From positions 1 through 33,612 of the forward strand of contig JAITUD010000233.1 of NCBI GenBank assembly GCA_031286555.1: a stretch of DNA of 33,612 bases. The letters run 5' to 3'. The notes beneath the pieces are model-generated. The model searched no databases and was not told the DNA's origin. It saw nothing but the letters and a program-made list of their open reading frames with translations. The translations under genes were made by a program, and so were the position numbers. Position 1 is the first letter of the stretch; each line of letters begins with the position of its first letter. Below, piece by piece: positions 8,678 to 15,649 of the stretch. The DNA comes from Microbacterium sp. (GTDB lineage: Bacteria; Actinomycetota; Actinomycetes; Actinomycetales; Microbacteriaceae).

Positions 8678-8741
8678 GAGTCCTCCTTGACATCGGGTCG
8701 CGGCGGTGGAGCGGCTGCGATCGGCGGGGTAAGTGAGTAAC

Positions 8742-8772
8742 ACGATATACGAAATGCGAAAGGTGTCAACCT
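8742..8772 (-). promoter_or_regulatory. Promoter of the 8677-3434 operon with overlapping palindromic operator
   Basis: On the minus strand a perfect TTGACA (8764-8769) is followed after 14-16 bases by TATATC or TATCGT (8742-8749) as a -10 element. The -35 box lies inside the inverted repeat AGGT-GTCA-ACCT (8761-8772), which would let a bound repressor block RNA polymerase. The divergent GntR/FCD regulator is the obvious candidate. The site assignment is inferred. Confidence 0.55.
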
Positions 8773-8831
8773 GTGGCAGAATTCCTCGTGAGAACGCGCC
8801 GGGCAGCGACCGGCGGGCTGGAGGATGTGGC

Positions 8832-9521
8832 ATGGGTGAACTGTTCAGTGCGAAGCCGCTCGTCGTGGACACGAAGGCGGCGCAGATCCGACAGCAGCTC
8901 GCCGACGCCATCGTGAACGGTGAGCTGCAGCCCGGGGATCGGCTCGTCCTCGACGAGATCGCCCGTCAGCTGGGCGTCAGCAAGATCCCGCTTCGGGAGG
9001 CTCTGTCGAGTCTCGAGGGCGCGGGGCTCGTCGTCACGACGCCGCACGCAGGGCCCCGGGTGGCGCCGCTCCCGTTCCACGAGGTCCGCGGGATCTATCT
9101 CCTCCGCGAGTCGGTCGAGACTCTGGGGATGACGCTCGCCCTGGACGGCCTCGACGCCGATGCGGTGGAGCGGCTTCGCGACATCAACGAGCAGATGAGG
9201 CGGGGGCTGCGGCGACCGGATGTGGTCGCGCTGAGTGATCTGAACGCCGAGTTCCATCTCGCCATCGCCGGCGCGAGCGGCTACTCGTCGATCGTGGAGG
9301 TCGTCGGCGACCTTCTGATCAAGGTCCGCCGCTACCGTGCCGTCGTGCCTGCACTGGCCGCCAACTGGGAGCTCGCCGTCGCCGAGCACGATCAGCTGAT
9401 CGAGGCGATCGAGTCGGGCGACCGCGACGCGGCGATCGAGCACATGCGCGCGCACGTGCACAACCAGGGTCAGCTCGAGGCGGCCGACGCGCTCGTACGT
9501 GAGGCGGGCGAGGCCTCCTGA
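8832..9521 (+). CDS. GntR family transcriptional regulator, FCD (FadR) subfamily
   Basis: The protein has 229 residues. An N-terminal winged HTH (about residues 15-75) contains DEIARQLGVSKIPLREALSSLEGAGLV, of which the recognition part is SKIPLREAL. A helical FCD effector domain follows, with probable metal-ligand histidines H142 (AEFHLAI), H186 (AEHDQLI) and H208. The frame opens earlier, but ATG 8832 has GGAGG seven bases upstream and matches the usual family start. Such regulators commonly sense small acids or sugar acids and repress a neighbouring catabolic operon. The divergent importer/racemase/SDR operon starting at 8677 is the likely target, which also fits the acid-sugar assignment. 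Confidence 0.9.
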   Translation: MGELFSAKPLVVDTKAAQIRQQLADAIVNGELQPGDRLVLDEIARQLGVSKIPLREALSSLEGAGLVVTTPHAGPRVAPLPFHEVRGIYLLRESVETLGMTLALDGLDADAVERLRDINEQMRRGLRRPDVVALSDLNAEFHLAIAGASGYSSIVEVVGDLLIKVRRYRAVVPALAANWELAVAEHDQLIEAIESGDRDAAIEHMRAHVHNQGQLEAADALVREAGEAS

Positions 9522-9560
9522 GTGCCACGACGTTGGCGAGTCTCCGGTAGATCTCAGTCT

Positions 9561-9591
9561 AGCTATTTAGCTTGAGTGCTATATTGCGAAC
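9561..9591 (+). promoter_or_regulatory. Leaderless promoter and palindromic operator of the ArsR gene
   Basis: A -10 hexamer TATATT (9580-9585) ends six bases before the ATG at 9592, and no Shine-Dalgarno sequence is present. Transcription should therefore start at or next to the start codon. A perfect palindrome AGCTA-TT-TAGCT (9561-9572) lies just upstream of the -10 and is a good autorepression site for the ArsR protein. The -35 region is weak. Confidence 0.6.
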
Positions 9592-9933
9592 ATGACCGAT
9601 GAGGTGAACAGCGTCTTCGAGGCGCTCGCGCATCCGACGAGACGGCAGATCCTGCAGGATCTGAAGGACGGCGAACAGGCCGCCGGCGAGATCGCGGCGC
9701 GATTCGCCGTGAGCGGGCCGACGATCTCGCGGCATCTTCGCATCCTCCGCGGCGCCGGCCTCATCGCCGAGCGGCGCGACGCGAACCGCATCCTCTATTC
9801 GCTCGCCGAGGAGCGCCTCGCGCTCTCGGTGGGGGACTTCCTCTCCACGGTCTGCCCCGAGCAGATCGTGCTGCGCGAGGTGCGGCGCCGGCGAAGCCCG
9901 GCATCCGGCGAACCGACGGCGGCGCAGCCGTGA
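9592..9933 (+). CDS. ArsR family (SdpR-like) transcriptional repressor
   Basis: The protein has 113 residues. The winged HTH covers about residues 8-72: ALAHPTRRQIL, then AGEIAARF, the recognition helix in SGPTISRHLRILRGAGLI, and a wing ending in ILYSL. There is no CxC metal-binding motif and only one Cys (C88), so it is probably not a metal sensor. It resembles the metal-independent autorepressors of the SdpR type that sit beside a membrane or effector gene. It overlaps the next gene by four bases (GTGA at 9930-9933), so the two are translationally coupled. The mRNA looks leaderless. Confidence 0.88.
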   Translation: MTDEVNSVFEALAHPTRRQILQDLKDGEQAAGEIAARFAVSGPTISRHLRILRGAGLIAERRDANRILYSLAEERLALSVGDFLSTVCPEQIVLREVRRRRSPASGEPTAAQP

Positions 9934-10655
9934 CCGTGGTGCGCGGAGTGCGCGCGCATCTGCGCCGTCGGCTGCTGGTCAGTTACCGGGTGGACCCGGA
10001 GGTGGCGCGGGCGATCGTGCCCGCGCCGCTGCGTCCGCAGCTGGTGGCAGGTCAGGCACTCGGCGGGTTCTGCGTGCTGGGCCTCGACGCGATCCGGCCC
10101 GGATGGATGCCGGGCGCGCTCGGCCTGCGTTCGGAGAACACCGCGCACCGGATGGCTGTCGAGTGGGATGAGGACGGCGAGACCCGCACCGGCGTGTACA
10201 TACTCGAGCGGCACAGCACGGCGTGGCACGCGGTGCTGTTCGGCGGGCGGCTCTTCCCGGGCGTGCACCGGCACGCGCGATTCACGATCGATGAGAGCGG
10301 GGACCGGTACGCGCTGACGATGGATGCCGGCGACGCACGCCTCGAGGCCGACGTCGAGGTCGGCGGGGAGTGGGAGAGCGACTTCTTCCCCACCGTCCAG
10401 GCCGCCTCGGACTTCTACCGGTCGGGGCGGATCGGCTGGTCGCGCGGGACGGACGGCAGCACCCTGGAAGCGGTCGCGCTCGCCGCGGACGGCTGGAGCG
10501 TCGAACCTGCGCAGATCCACAGCGTGCACTCCTCGTTCTTCGATTCGCTGCCCGCCGGCTCGGCCGTGCTCGACCACGTGGTGGTCATGCGCGATCTGCC
10601 GATCCGGATGGATGCTCCTGAGCGGCCGGCACTCGCCGCGAACGCCGGCCACTGA
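9930..10655 (+). CDS. DUF2071 (YqjF-like) family protein
   Basis: This encodes 241 residues without signal peptide or membrane segments. The order of conserved blocks fits DUF2071, a family with an acetoacetate-decarboxylase-like fold and no settled activity: RRRLLVSYRVDPEVARAIVPAPLRP near the N-terminus (here read in shorter pieces), then a central GVYILERHSTAWHAV and a C-terminal SVHSSFFDSLPAGSAVLD. The GTG start overlaps the ArsR stop codon as GTGA, so it is produced with the repressor and is likely under its control. It may act on or bind a small organic compound sensed with ArsR; this is inference only. Confidence 0.8.
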   Translation: MTVVRGVRAHLRRRLLVSYRVDPEVARAIVPAPLRPQLVAGQALGGFCVLGLDAIRPGWMPGALGLRSENTAHRMAVEWDEDGETRTGVYILERHSTAWHAVLFGGRLFPGVHRHARFTIDESGDRYALTMDAGDARLEADVEVGGEWESDFFPTVQAASDFYRSGRIGWSRGTDGSTLEAVALAADGWSVEPAQIHSVHSSFFDSLPAGSAVLDHVVVMRDLPIRMDAPERPALAANAGH

Positions 10656-10705
10656 CGCTGTTCCCCACCGTCGCTGCAAGCTCGAGCTGCCGCCGGAGGG
10701 CTATC

Positions 10706-11182
10706 GTGGGCATCGTGACCGCAGACGAGGTGAGGCCGGCGGCCCCGAGTGACGTCCGTGACCAGGCGCAGCTGAAGGCCGAATCTGCGGGGCTGTCGCT
10801 GACGGAGGCCGAGATCGACGAGTATGCGGCGGCGCTCGGTGCCTGGATCGAGCGGCAGGGCGACGCGCTCGAGACGCGTGTCGCGGTCGTGGACGGCGTG
10901 GTCGTGGGCATGGCCTGGATGGTCGTGTTCGAACGGGTGCCCGACTTCGACGATCGGCGTCGGCGGACCGCTGACGTCCAGAGCGTCTTCGTGAAGCCGG
11001 AGCATCGCGGGCGCGGTCTCGGCCGACGCATGGTCGAAGAGCTGTGCCTCGTGGCGGATGCCCGTGGCGTGCCGCGGACCGTGGTCGGGTCGAGCGCCGG
11101 TGCGATCACGCTCTACGAGCGGATCGGTTTCGAGCACTCCCCGAAGCTGATGCTGAGGCCCGCGGGCCTTTCTCACGCCTGA
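10706..11182 (+). CDS. GNAT family N-acetyltransferase
   Basis: The protein has 158 residues. The acetyl-CoA binding motif A is clear: VQSVFVKPEHRGRGLGRRMVEEL, with the R-x-x-G-x-G/A loop at R101-G106. A C-terminal ALYERIGF-like segment reads ITLYERIGFEHS. The GTG at 10706 has GGAGGG five bases upstream and is preferred over a second in-frame GTG at 10715. The acceptor substrate is not predictable. It stands alone between the DUF2071 and NrdI-like genes, all on the plus strand. Confidence 0.85.
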   Translation: MGIVTADEVRPAAPSDVRDQAQLKAESAGLSLTEAEIDEYAAALGAWIERQGDALETRVAVVDGVVVGMAWMVVFERVPDFDDRRRRTADVQSVFVKPEHRGRGLGRRMVEELCLVADARGVPRTVVGSSAGAITLYERIGFEHSPKLMLRPAGLSHA

Positions 11183-11223
11183 AAGCCGAGCCCGGAGCAT
11201 CCGTCCGGTGGTGGACTGGAGTC

Positions 11224-11694
11224 ATGGAGGCTCGCGACATCCCGATGGTGCCGGTGTACTTCTCCTCGAGTTCGTCGGGGATGGTGCGCAGCTTCGCCCT
11301 GCGACTGCAGCGCCCCGTCTTCGACCTGAGTCGGCGCGAGGTCAGGCAGTCCGTTCCGGACGGGCCGTGGGTGCTGCTGACGCCGTCCTACGTGACGGGC
11401 AATCCGCTGAACGACACGATCCCCGAGCCGGTGCGGCGGTTCCTGTCGAGGCCCCGCACGAGGCGGCTGATGGTCGGTGTGATGGGCTCGGGGAATCGCA
11501 ACTTCGGTGCGCACTACCAGGCGGCGTGCCGGCACATCGCTCGGGCGTCCGGGCGGCCGGTGCTCTTCGAGTTCGAGCTGCAGGGCACGCCGGAGGACGT
11601 CGAGGAGGCCCGCCGCATCCTCGCGGCGCTGGATCGCCGGATGGCGGGGCTCACAGCCCCCGCATCCGGTCCAGCATCAGCATCCCCTCGATGA
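11224..11694 (+). CDS. nrdI: NrdI-like flavodoxin, orphan paralogue
   Basis: The protein has 156 residues. NrdI is the flavoprotein that activates the manganese cofactor of class Ib ribonucleotide reductase. Here the FMN phosphate loop is VYFSSSSSGMVRSF, a second loop is LLTPSYVTGN, and the strongest block is GSGNRNFGAHYQAAC followed by VLFEFELQGTPEDVE. Two points are odd. The usual Asn-Thr of the first loop is Gly-Met, and no nrdH, nrdE or nrdF lies nearby. The start is uncertain: ATG 11224 has GGAG only two bases away, and ATG 11245 is an alternative. The last 44 bases overlap the 3' end of the DUF1361 gene on the other strand, so the terminal Ala/Ser/Pro tail is probably an extension of no function. 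Confidence 0.8.
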   Translation: MEARDIPMVPVYFSSSSSGMVRSFALRLQRPVFDLSRREVRQSVPDGPWVLLTPSYVTGNPLNDTIPEPVRRFLSRPRTRRLMVGVMGSGNRNFGAHYQAACRHIARASGRPVLFEFELQGTPEDVEEARRILAALDRRMAGLTAPASGPASASPR

Positions 11695-12358
11695 GCGGAC
11701 CGGCGGTGACGATGTACATCAGGGCGAGGAAGACCGCGTAGGTCAGGGTGAACCCGACGCACGCGGCGATGTTGCCCCGGTCGCTGAAGTGCGTGCGCAG
11801 CTTGCGGACGAACTGCCCGGGATGCCGCACGTCCCAGCTGTTGAAGCGCGGGTAGCGGCCGAGATACATGCCCAGGCCGAGCAGGATGAGGATGACGGCG
11901 ACGGTGATGAGTCCGCCCGGGCGCAGGAACGACCGGGCGAAGTCGCCGTAGATCGTGATCGACAGGATCGCGTGCGCGAGGAAGACGTTGAGCACGGTGT
12001 TGAGCACGCCCGACATGGCGAGGGTGATGACCAGGATGATGTCGTACCAGAACGGCACCGGGTCGTTCTCGCGGCGGTGCGAGTGGTTCAGCTCGGTGAT
12101 GAGGTAGCTCGCGTTGGGCAGGAGCAGCAGCCAGATGATGCCCGTGACGATGAGGACGGCGATCGCGAGCGGCCGGGCCGGGATCAGCAGCAGGATGCCG
12201 GTGGCGCCGCCGACCAGCAGCACGAGCAGCGGCACGATCGAGAGCCAGATGTTCCACAGCATCGGCCGGTACAGCTTCGTGCGGTACACGAGCGCGCGGC
12301 AGAGGATGAGACCGATCGCATAGACGTTGAGCAGCGCGGCGCCGAGGAAGACGAACAT
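11651..12358 (-). CDS. DUF1361 family membrane protein
   Basis: The protein has 235 residues and six or so hydrophobic segments, at about residues 2-20, 32-60, 66-84, 107-133, 150-166 and 205-222. The family signature is visible as WLLLLPNASYLITELNH followed by VPFWYDIILVITLAMSG, matching the DUF1361 pattern of LPNxPYLxTD and WYD. It is predicted to sit in the cytoplasmic membrane; function is unknown. The ATG at 12358 has a GGGAG about ten bases upstream. It converges on and overlaps the NrdI-like gene. Confidence 0.78.
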   Translation of the reverse strand: MFVFLGAALLNVYAIGLILCRALVYRTKLYRPMLWNIWLSIVPLLVLLVGGATGILLLIPARPLAIAVLIVTGIIWLLLLPNASYLITELNHSHRRENDPVPFWYDIILVITLAMSGVLNTVLNVFLAHAILSITIYGDFARSFLRPGGLITVAVILILLGLGMYLGRYPRFNSWDVRHPGQFVRKLRTHFSDRGNIAACVGFTLTYAVFLALMYIVTAGPLIEGMLMLDRMRGL

Positions 12359-12427
12359 GTCTCAGATTCTCCCGGACGAAGCGAGGTCCCGCGATGTAGA
12401 AGCCACACGGGGGTTCCTAGGGCTCGT

Positions 12428-13906
12428 TCATTTGGGCGACTGGCTGAACTGCTGAACTCCTTCGCCCCAATCGGGGTGTGGCGTGTCCGGTCCGTCGTAT
12501 GGCGTGTCGTCGTAGTGCGCCTGAATCTGCGCCAGACGTTCGCGCAGCGCGAGGAGAACGCCTGCTCGGCTCGGATCGTCGATGACGTTCTGCAGCTCCT
12601 GCGGATCCTCTTCCAGGTCGTAGAGCTCCCATTCGATGGGGAAGCGGCGGTCGGACGATCCTGGGACCCCGAGCGGGTCGTTGTAGTAGCAGATCAGCTT
12701 GTGGGTGCGGGTGCGGAGGCCGTAATGGGCAGGCACATGGTGGTTGGGGTCGTCATGCTCCCAGTACCGGTAGTACATGGCATCCGGCCAGTCCGTGACA
12801 CTCTCGCCCCGCAACTGGGGCGCGAAACTGCGGCCCTGCGACGCGGGCAGGCAGGATGCCGCATCGATGCCGCACAGGTCCAGCAGCGTCCCGGCGATGT
12901 CAACGTTCGTGAGGATGTCCGACACGGCTGTGTCCGGCGCGATTCCGGCGGGCCAGCGGATGAGCGCAGGCATCTGGAGCGACTGCTCGAACATGAGTCG
13001 CTTGTCGTACCACCCGTGGTCGCCGAGGAAGAATCCCTGGTCGGACATGTACACGACGATCGTGTTCTGCGCATCGCCGGTGGCATCCAGAGTGTTCAAG
13101 ACGCGACCGACGTTGTCGTCGATCGCCTGGATCACCTGGAGGTAGTCGCGCATGTAGCGCTGATACTTCCAGCTCGCGCGCGCCTCGCGACACTCAGGAC
13201 CCTCGAGGCCCGCAGGCATCGGCTCCTTGATGTGGCGCTCCTGCAGGTCGTCGGCGATGCTCATCGTCGTGCGGTCGGACCACGCGCCGAGCGTGCGATG
13301 GTCATCATGCAGGGTCTCGGGCTCGGGAATGCTCCCCACCGGATACATGTCGAGGTGCTTGTCATCGGGTATCCAGGGGGCGTGCGGCGCCTTGTGGTGG
13401 ATGAAAAGGGCGAAGGGGCGTTCCGTGTCGCGCGTCGTCATCCAGTCCAGGGCGAGGTCCGTGATGATGTCGGTGGCGTAGCCGTTCATCGTCCGCTCGC
13501 CGGCGGGTCCGATCATCTGCGGGTCGATGTACGCGCCCTGCCCGGGGAACACCAGCCAGTCGTCGAAATCCCGCGGCTGCGCCGATGCCGATTCACCGAG
13601 GTGCCATTTGCCGTAGAGAGCGGTGGCGTAGCCGTGCTCACGGAGCCCGGCGACGAACGTGGGCACTCGGTAGTCGAACTCCGCGAAGATCCCCGGTGTC
13701 CCGTTGACGTGCGAGTAGGTCCCGGTGAGGATCGAGGCTCGCGACGGGGTGCAGATCGAGTTCGTGCAGAACATCGACTCGAGCAGTGCTCCCTCATGTG
13801 CGATGCGGTCGATGTGAGGGGTCTTGTTGACGCGGCTCCCGTACGCGGAGATCGCGTGCGGCGCGTGGTCGTCCGACAGGATGAATATGAGGTTCGGCTT
13901 CGTCAT
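12428..13906 (-). CDS. Sulfatase, Cys-type formylglycine-dependent (GlcNAc-6-sulfatase-like, S1_11-like)
   Basis: This is a 492-residue type I sulfatase. Metal-binding D12-D13 lie in ILSDDHAPH. The activation motif C52-TPSR is the signal for conversion of Cys52 to formylglycine. K100 and H102 lie in YGKWHLG, H171 and H175 near HHKAPHAPW, and D289 with K302 in SDQGFFLGDHGWYDK. The C-terminal ELYDLEEDPQEL is sulfatase-typical. The DQGFFLGDHGWYDKR block and KAPHAPW resemble bacterial GlcNAc-6-O-sulfatases, a subfamily guess from memory. No signal peptide is present, so it should act in the cytoplasm on imported substrate. ATG 13906 is chosen because the motif start MTKPNLIFILSDD matches the family. 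It follows the DUF3604 gene by 25 bases. The required formylglycine-generating enzyme is not in the window. Confidence 0.9.
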   Translation of the reverse strand: MTKPNLIFILSDDHAPHAISAYGSRVNKTPHIDRIAHEGALLESMFCTNSICTPSRASILTGTYSHVNGTPGIFAEFDYRVPTFVAGLREHGYATALYGKWHLGESASAQPRDFDDWLVFPGQGAYIDPQMIGPAGERTMNGYATDIITDLALDWMTTRDTERPFALFIHHKAPHAPWIPDDKHLDMYPVGSIPEPETLHDDHRTLGAWSDRTTMSIADDLQERHIKEPMPAGLEGPECREARASWKYQRYMRDYLQVIQAIDDNVGRVLNTLDATGDAQNTIVVYMSDQGFFLGDHGWYDKRLMFEQSLQMPALIRWPAGIAPDTAVSDILTNVDIAGTLLDLCGIDAASCLPASQGRSFAPQLRGESVTDWPDAMYYRYWEHDDPNHHVPAHYGLRTRTHKLICYYNDPLGVPGSSDRRFPIEWELYDLEEDPQELQNVIDDPSRAGVLLALRERLAQIQAHYDDTPYDGPDTPHPDWGEGVQQFSQSPK

Positions 13907-13931
13907 CGGGTATCGCTCCGAGTGGGTCCGG

Positions 13932-15482
13932 TCAGGATCTGTCGGTGGGGCCGACCCAGGTCGGCGAGCTCCAGGCATACTGGTCGTTCGCCTGACGGAC
14001 GCGGGCGTAGTACCAATCCGTGCCCTCACCGGTACCGGCGTCCTCGAAGTCCATCCGCACGGTGCGTGCCGCACGATCCACCGCGCGATGCAGCAGGATC
14101 GCAGGACTCACGAAACCACCCGTGTATGCGCTCTTCGAGCCTCTGCGCAGTTCTGCGATGGTCGCCTGGACCTCGCGCCCATTCGCCATCACCTCGAGCA
14201 CGGTGTTCTCGTCGCCGATCACCTGAAGGCCGAGCTGCTGAGTGGCATCGGTGAGCACCGTCGGGTTGCCGCGCGTCTTCGAGGCCATCGTGATCGTGTG
14301 GTCATCCTCCTGCACCCAGCGGGTCGTCGGGCCATCGGTGTCGGTGCCCTTGCGCAGCGGGTCGACGATGTCCTCGCCGTGCAGCCGCGGATCCACCGAG
14401 AGGATGCGGCCGCCGCGCACGCGGATCGACACGTCCCAATCCACTTCCACGCCGTACTCGCCCCAGCCGAAGCTGACCGCCAGGACGCCGTCGAAGTCCG
14501 GGCCGGCCGAGGAAGCGGCGGGACGTCCGACCGCGATGACTTCGTTGTTCCGGAGCACCTCGACGAAGTCGACCTGGTCGCCACCCAGAACGTCGACCTC
14601 GATGCGCCGTGCACCGGCAGCACCGGCCTCGGAGCCCATCGGCATTCCGTTGACCGCGGTGGCGAGCATGATCCGATCACCTGTGACGGCATAGGTGCGC
14701 CGCGCCTGGATGGCGTCCCAGATCCCGGCGCGCGTGAGGGAGTCCGCCCAGACCATCGCCTTGCCGTAGCCGTAGCTGCCGGGGTGGGCGCTGTGATGGT
14801 CCGTGGAGCCGATGAAGCCGAATCGGTGCCCCTGCGTCAGTCCGTGTTGGGCGGTGCTTGCACCGTCGCGAGGGCCCATGGTGTGCAGATACTGTCGCAG
14901 GCCAGGCTCGACCTCACCCGAGCCATGCATCGACACCAGCTCGACGACAGGGGAGAGCTCTTCGGTGTAGGTCGACCAGTTGATGCCGCGGTGACCGGTG
15001 CCGTAGCCGATGTGGTGCGGAAGGACCATGGTCGGCACGCCTGCTGCGGCGATGTCGCGAAGGCGTCCCCGGAGATCTTCGAGGGACTGCGCCTGTGCAA
15101 CCTCCAGCGGACCGTGGTCGGACTGGTAGTAGACGCAGTGATCCCCATACGTGAGGCTGTGCCATTCCAAGGAGAGGAAGCTGACGAACTCGCCGTCTTC
15201 ATGGGCAGCGGCGGTGATCTCCTGCACGTGGTCCCATTGCGACGACAGGCGCGCGAAGCCCTCGATGTGGTAGTCGTGCACCTCTCGGGGCTCGGCGGGA
15301 ATGTCGTGCCAGGCGGCGTGCCCGGTCACGCTCGCGAAGTCGAGCTGCTGCTTCGCGTTGGCGAACGCCGTGTCGATCGACCCGTGGCCGTAGCTGATCC
15401 CGCAGTGGTTGTGCAGATCTCCGGCGTAAGCGGTCAGAGCGTCATAGCCGTCGAGATCGGTGGTGGGTCGGAACAAGGTCAT
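13932..15482 (-). CDS. PHP-domain / DUF3604-like metal-dependent hydrolase
   Basis: The protein has 516 residues. The N-terminal half looks like a PHP-type metal site: H24 and H26 in GDLHNHCG, D48 and H55 in LDFASVTGH, E106 and H108 in LEWHS, H156-H157 in LPHHIGYG, H186, and D228-H229-H230 in STDHHSAH. The C-terminal part (from about 255) is beta-rich and lacks an obvious second active site. PHP enzymes hydrolyse phosphoesters and related bonds using two or three metals; DUF3604 members have no settled reaction. No signal peptide is seen. It leads a two-gene unit with the sulfatase and has the LacI-type palindrome just upstream. A role in hydrolysing a sugar-linked ester alongside the sulfatase is a reasonable inference. 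AAGGAG precedes the ATG. Confidence 0.78.
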   Translation of the reverse strand: MTLFRPTTDLDGYDALTAYAGDLHNHCGISYGHGSIDTAFANAKQQLDFASVTGHAAWHDIPAEPREVHDYHIEGFARLSSQWDHVQEITAAAHEDGEFVSFLSLEWHSLTYGDHCVYYQSDHGPLEVAQAQSLEDLRGRLRDIAAAGVPTMVLPHHIGYGTGHRGINWSTYTEELSPVVELVSMHGSGEVEPGLRQYLHTMGPRDGASTAQHGLTQGHRFGFIGSTDHHSAHPGSYGYGKAMVWADSLTRAGIWDAIQARRTYAVTGDRIMLATAVNGMPMGSEAGAAGARRIEVDVLGGDQVDFVEVLRNNEVIAVGRPAASSAGPDFDGVLAVSFGWGEYGVEVDWDVSIRVRGGRILSVDPRLHGEDIVDPLRKGTDTDGPTTRWVQEDDHTITMASKTRGNPTVLTDATQQLGLQVIGDENTVLEVMANGREVQATIAELRRGSKSAYTGGFVSPAILLHRAVDRAARTVRMDFEDAGTGEGTDWYYARVRQANDQYAWSSPTWVGPTDRS

Positions 15483-15529
15483 GTCTAGGGTCTCCTTCGA
15501 CTGAGAGGACCGGGAGGCCTCGGCGGATC

Positions 15530-15552
15530 ACTCTACGCTAGATCGATCTACC
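15530..15552 (-). promoter_or_regulatory. LacI-type operator and -10 element of the DUF3604-sulfatase operon
   Basis: The perfect palindrome TAGATCGATCTA (15539-15550) has the central CG typical of LacI-family operators. On the minus strand a TAGAGT -10 element (15530-15535) follows it, so the operator occupies the promoter spacer. A 14-base match (12 identities) lies at 16810-16823. Confidence 0.7.
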
Positions 15553-15637
15553 GCGCGAGAGGACGCGGCATCCTCTGCCTCTCTCGCACCGGCCGGGGAC
15601 CCGTTCTGGCAGCACAGGCAAGGCCGCGCGGCCCGGA

Positions 15638-15649
15638 TATACTCGGCCC
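15638..15649 (+). promoter_or_regulatory. Leaderless -10 element of the LacI-family gene
   Basis: TATACT (15638-15643) ends six bases before the ATG at 15650, and no Shine-Dalgarno sequence lies between. The geometry equals that of the ArsR gene at 9592, pointing to transcription starting at the start codon. The -35 region is poor. Confidence 0.6.

Noticed and set aside
8678..8911. N-terminal extension of the first permease into the divergent promoter region
   Set aside because: It would overlap the GntR gene and the TTGACA promoter. The GTG at 8677 has an excellent AAGGAGG site.
11507..14254. A very long plus-strand open frame (over 900 codons) across the DUF1361 and sulfatase genes
   Set aside because: It is antisense to two clear genes, is Arg/Asp/Val-rich without recognisable domains and has no ribosome site. 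It is a typical shadow frame of high-GC coding DNA.
15555..15587. Inverted repeat GCGAGAG...CTCTCGC upstream of the LacI gene
   Set aside because: The loop is long, the stem short and the position does not match a terminator or operator. Chance is likely in such GC-rich DNA.
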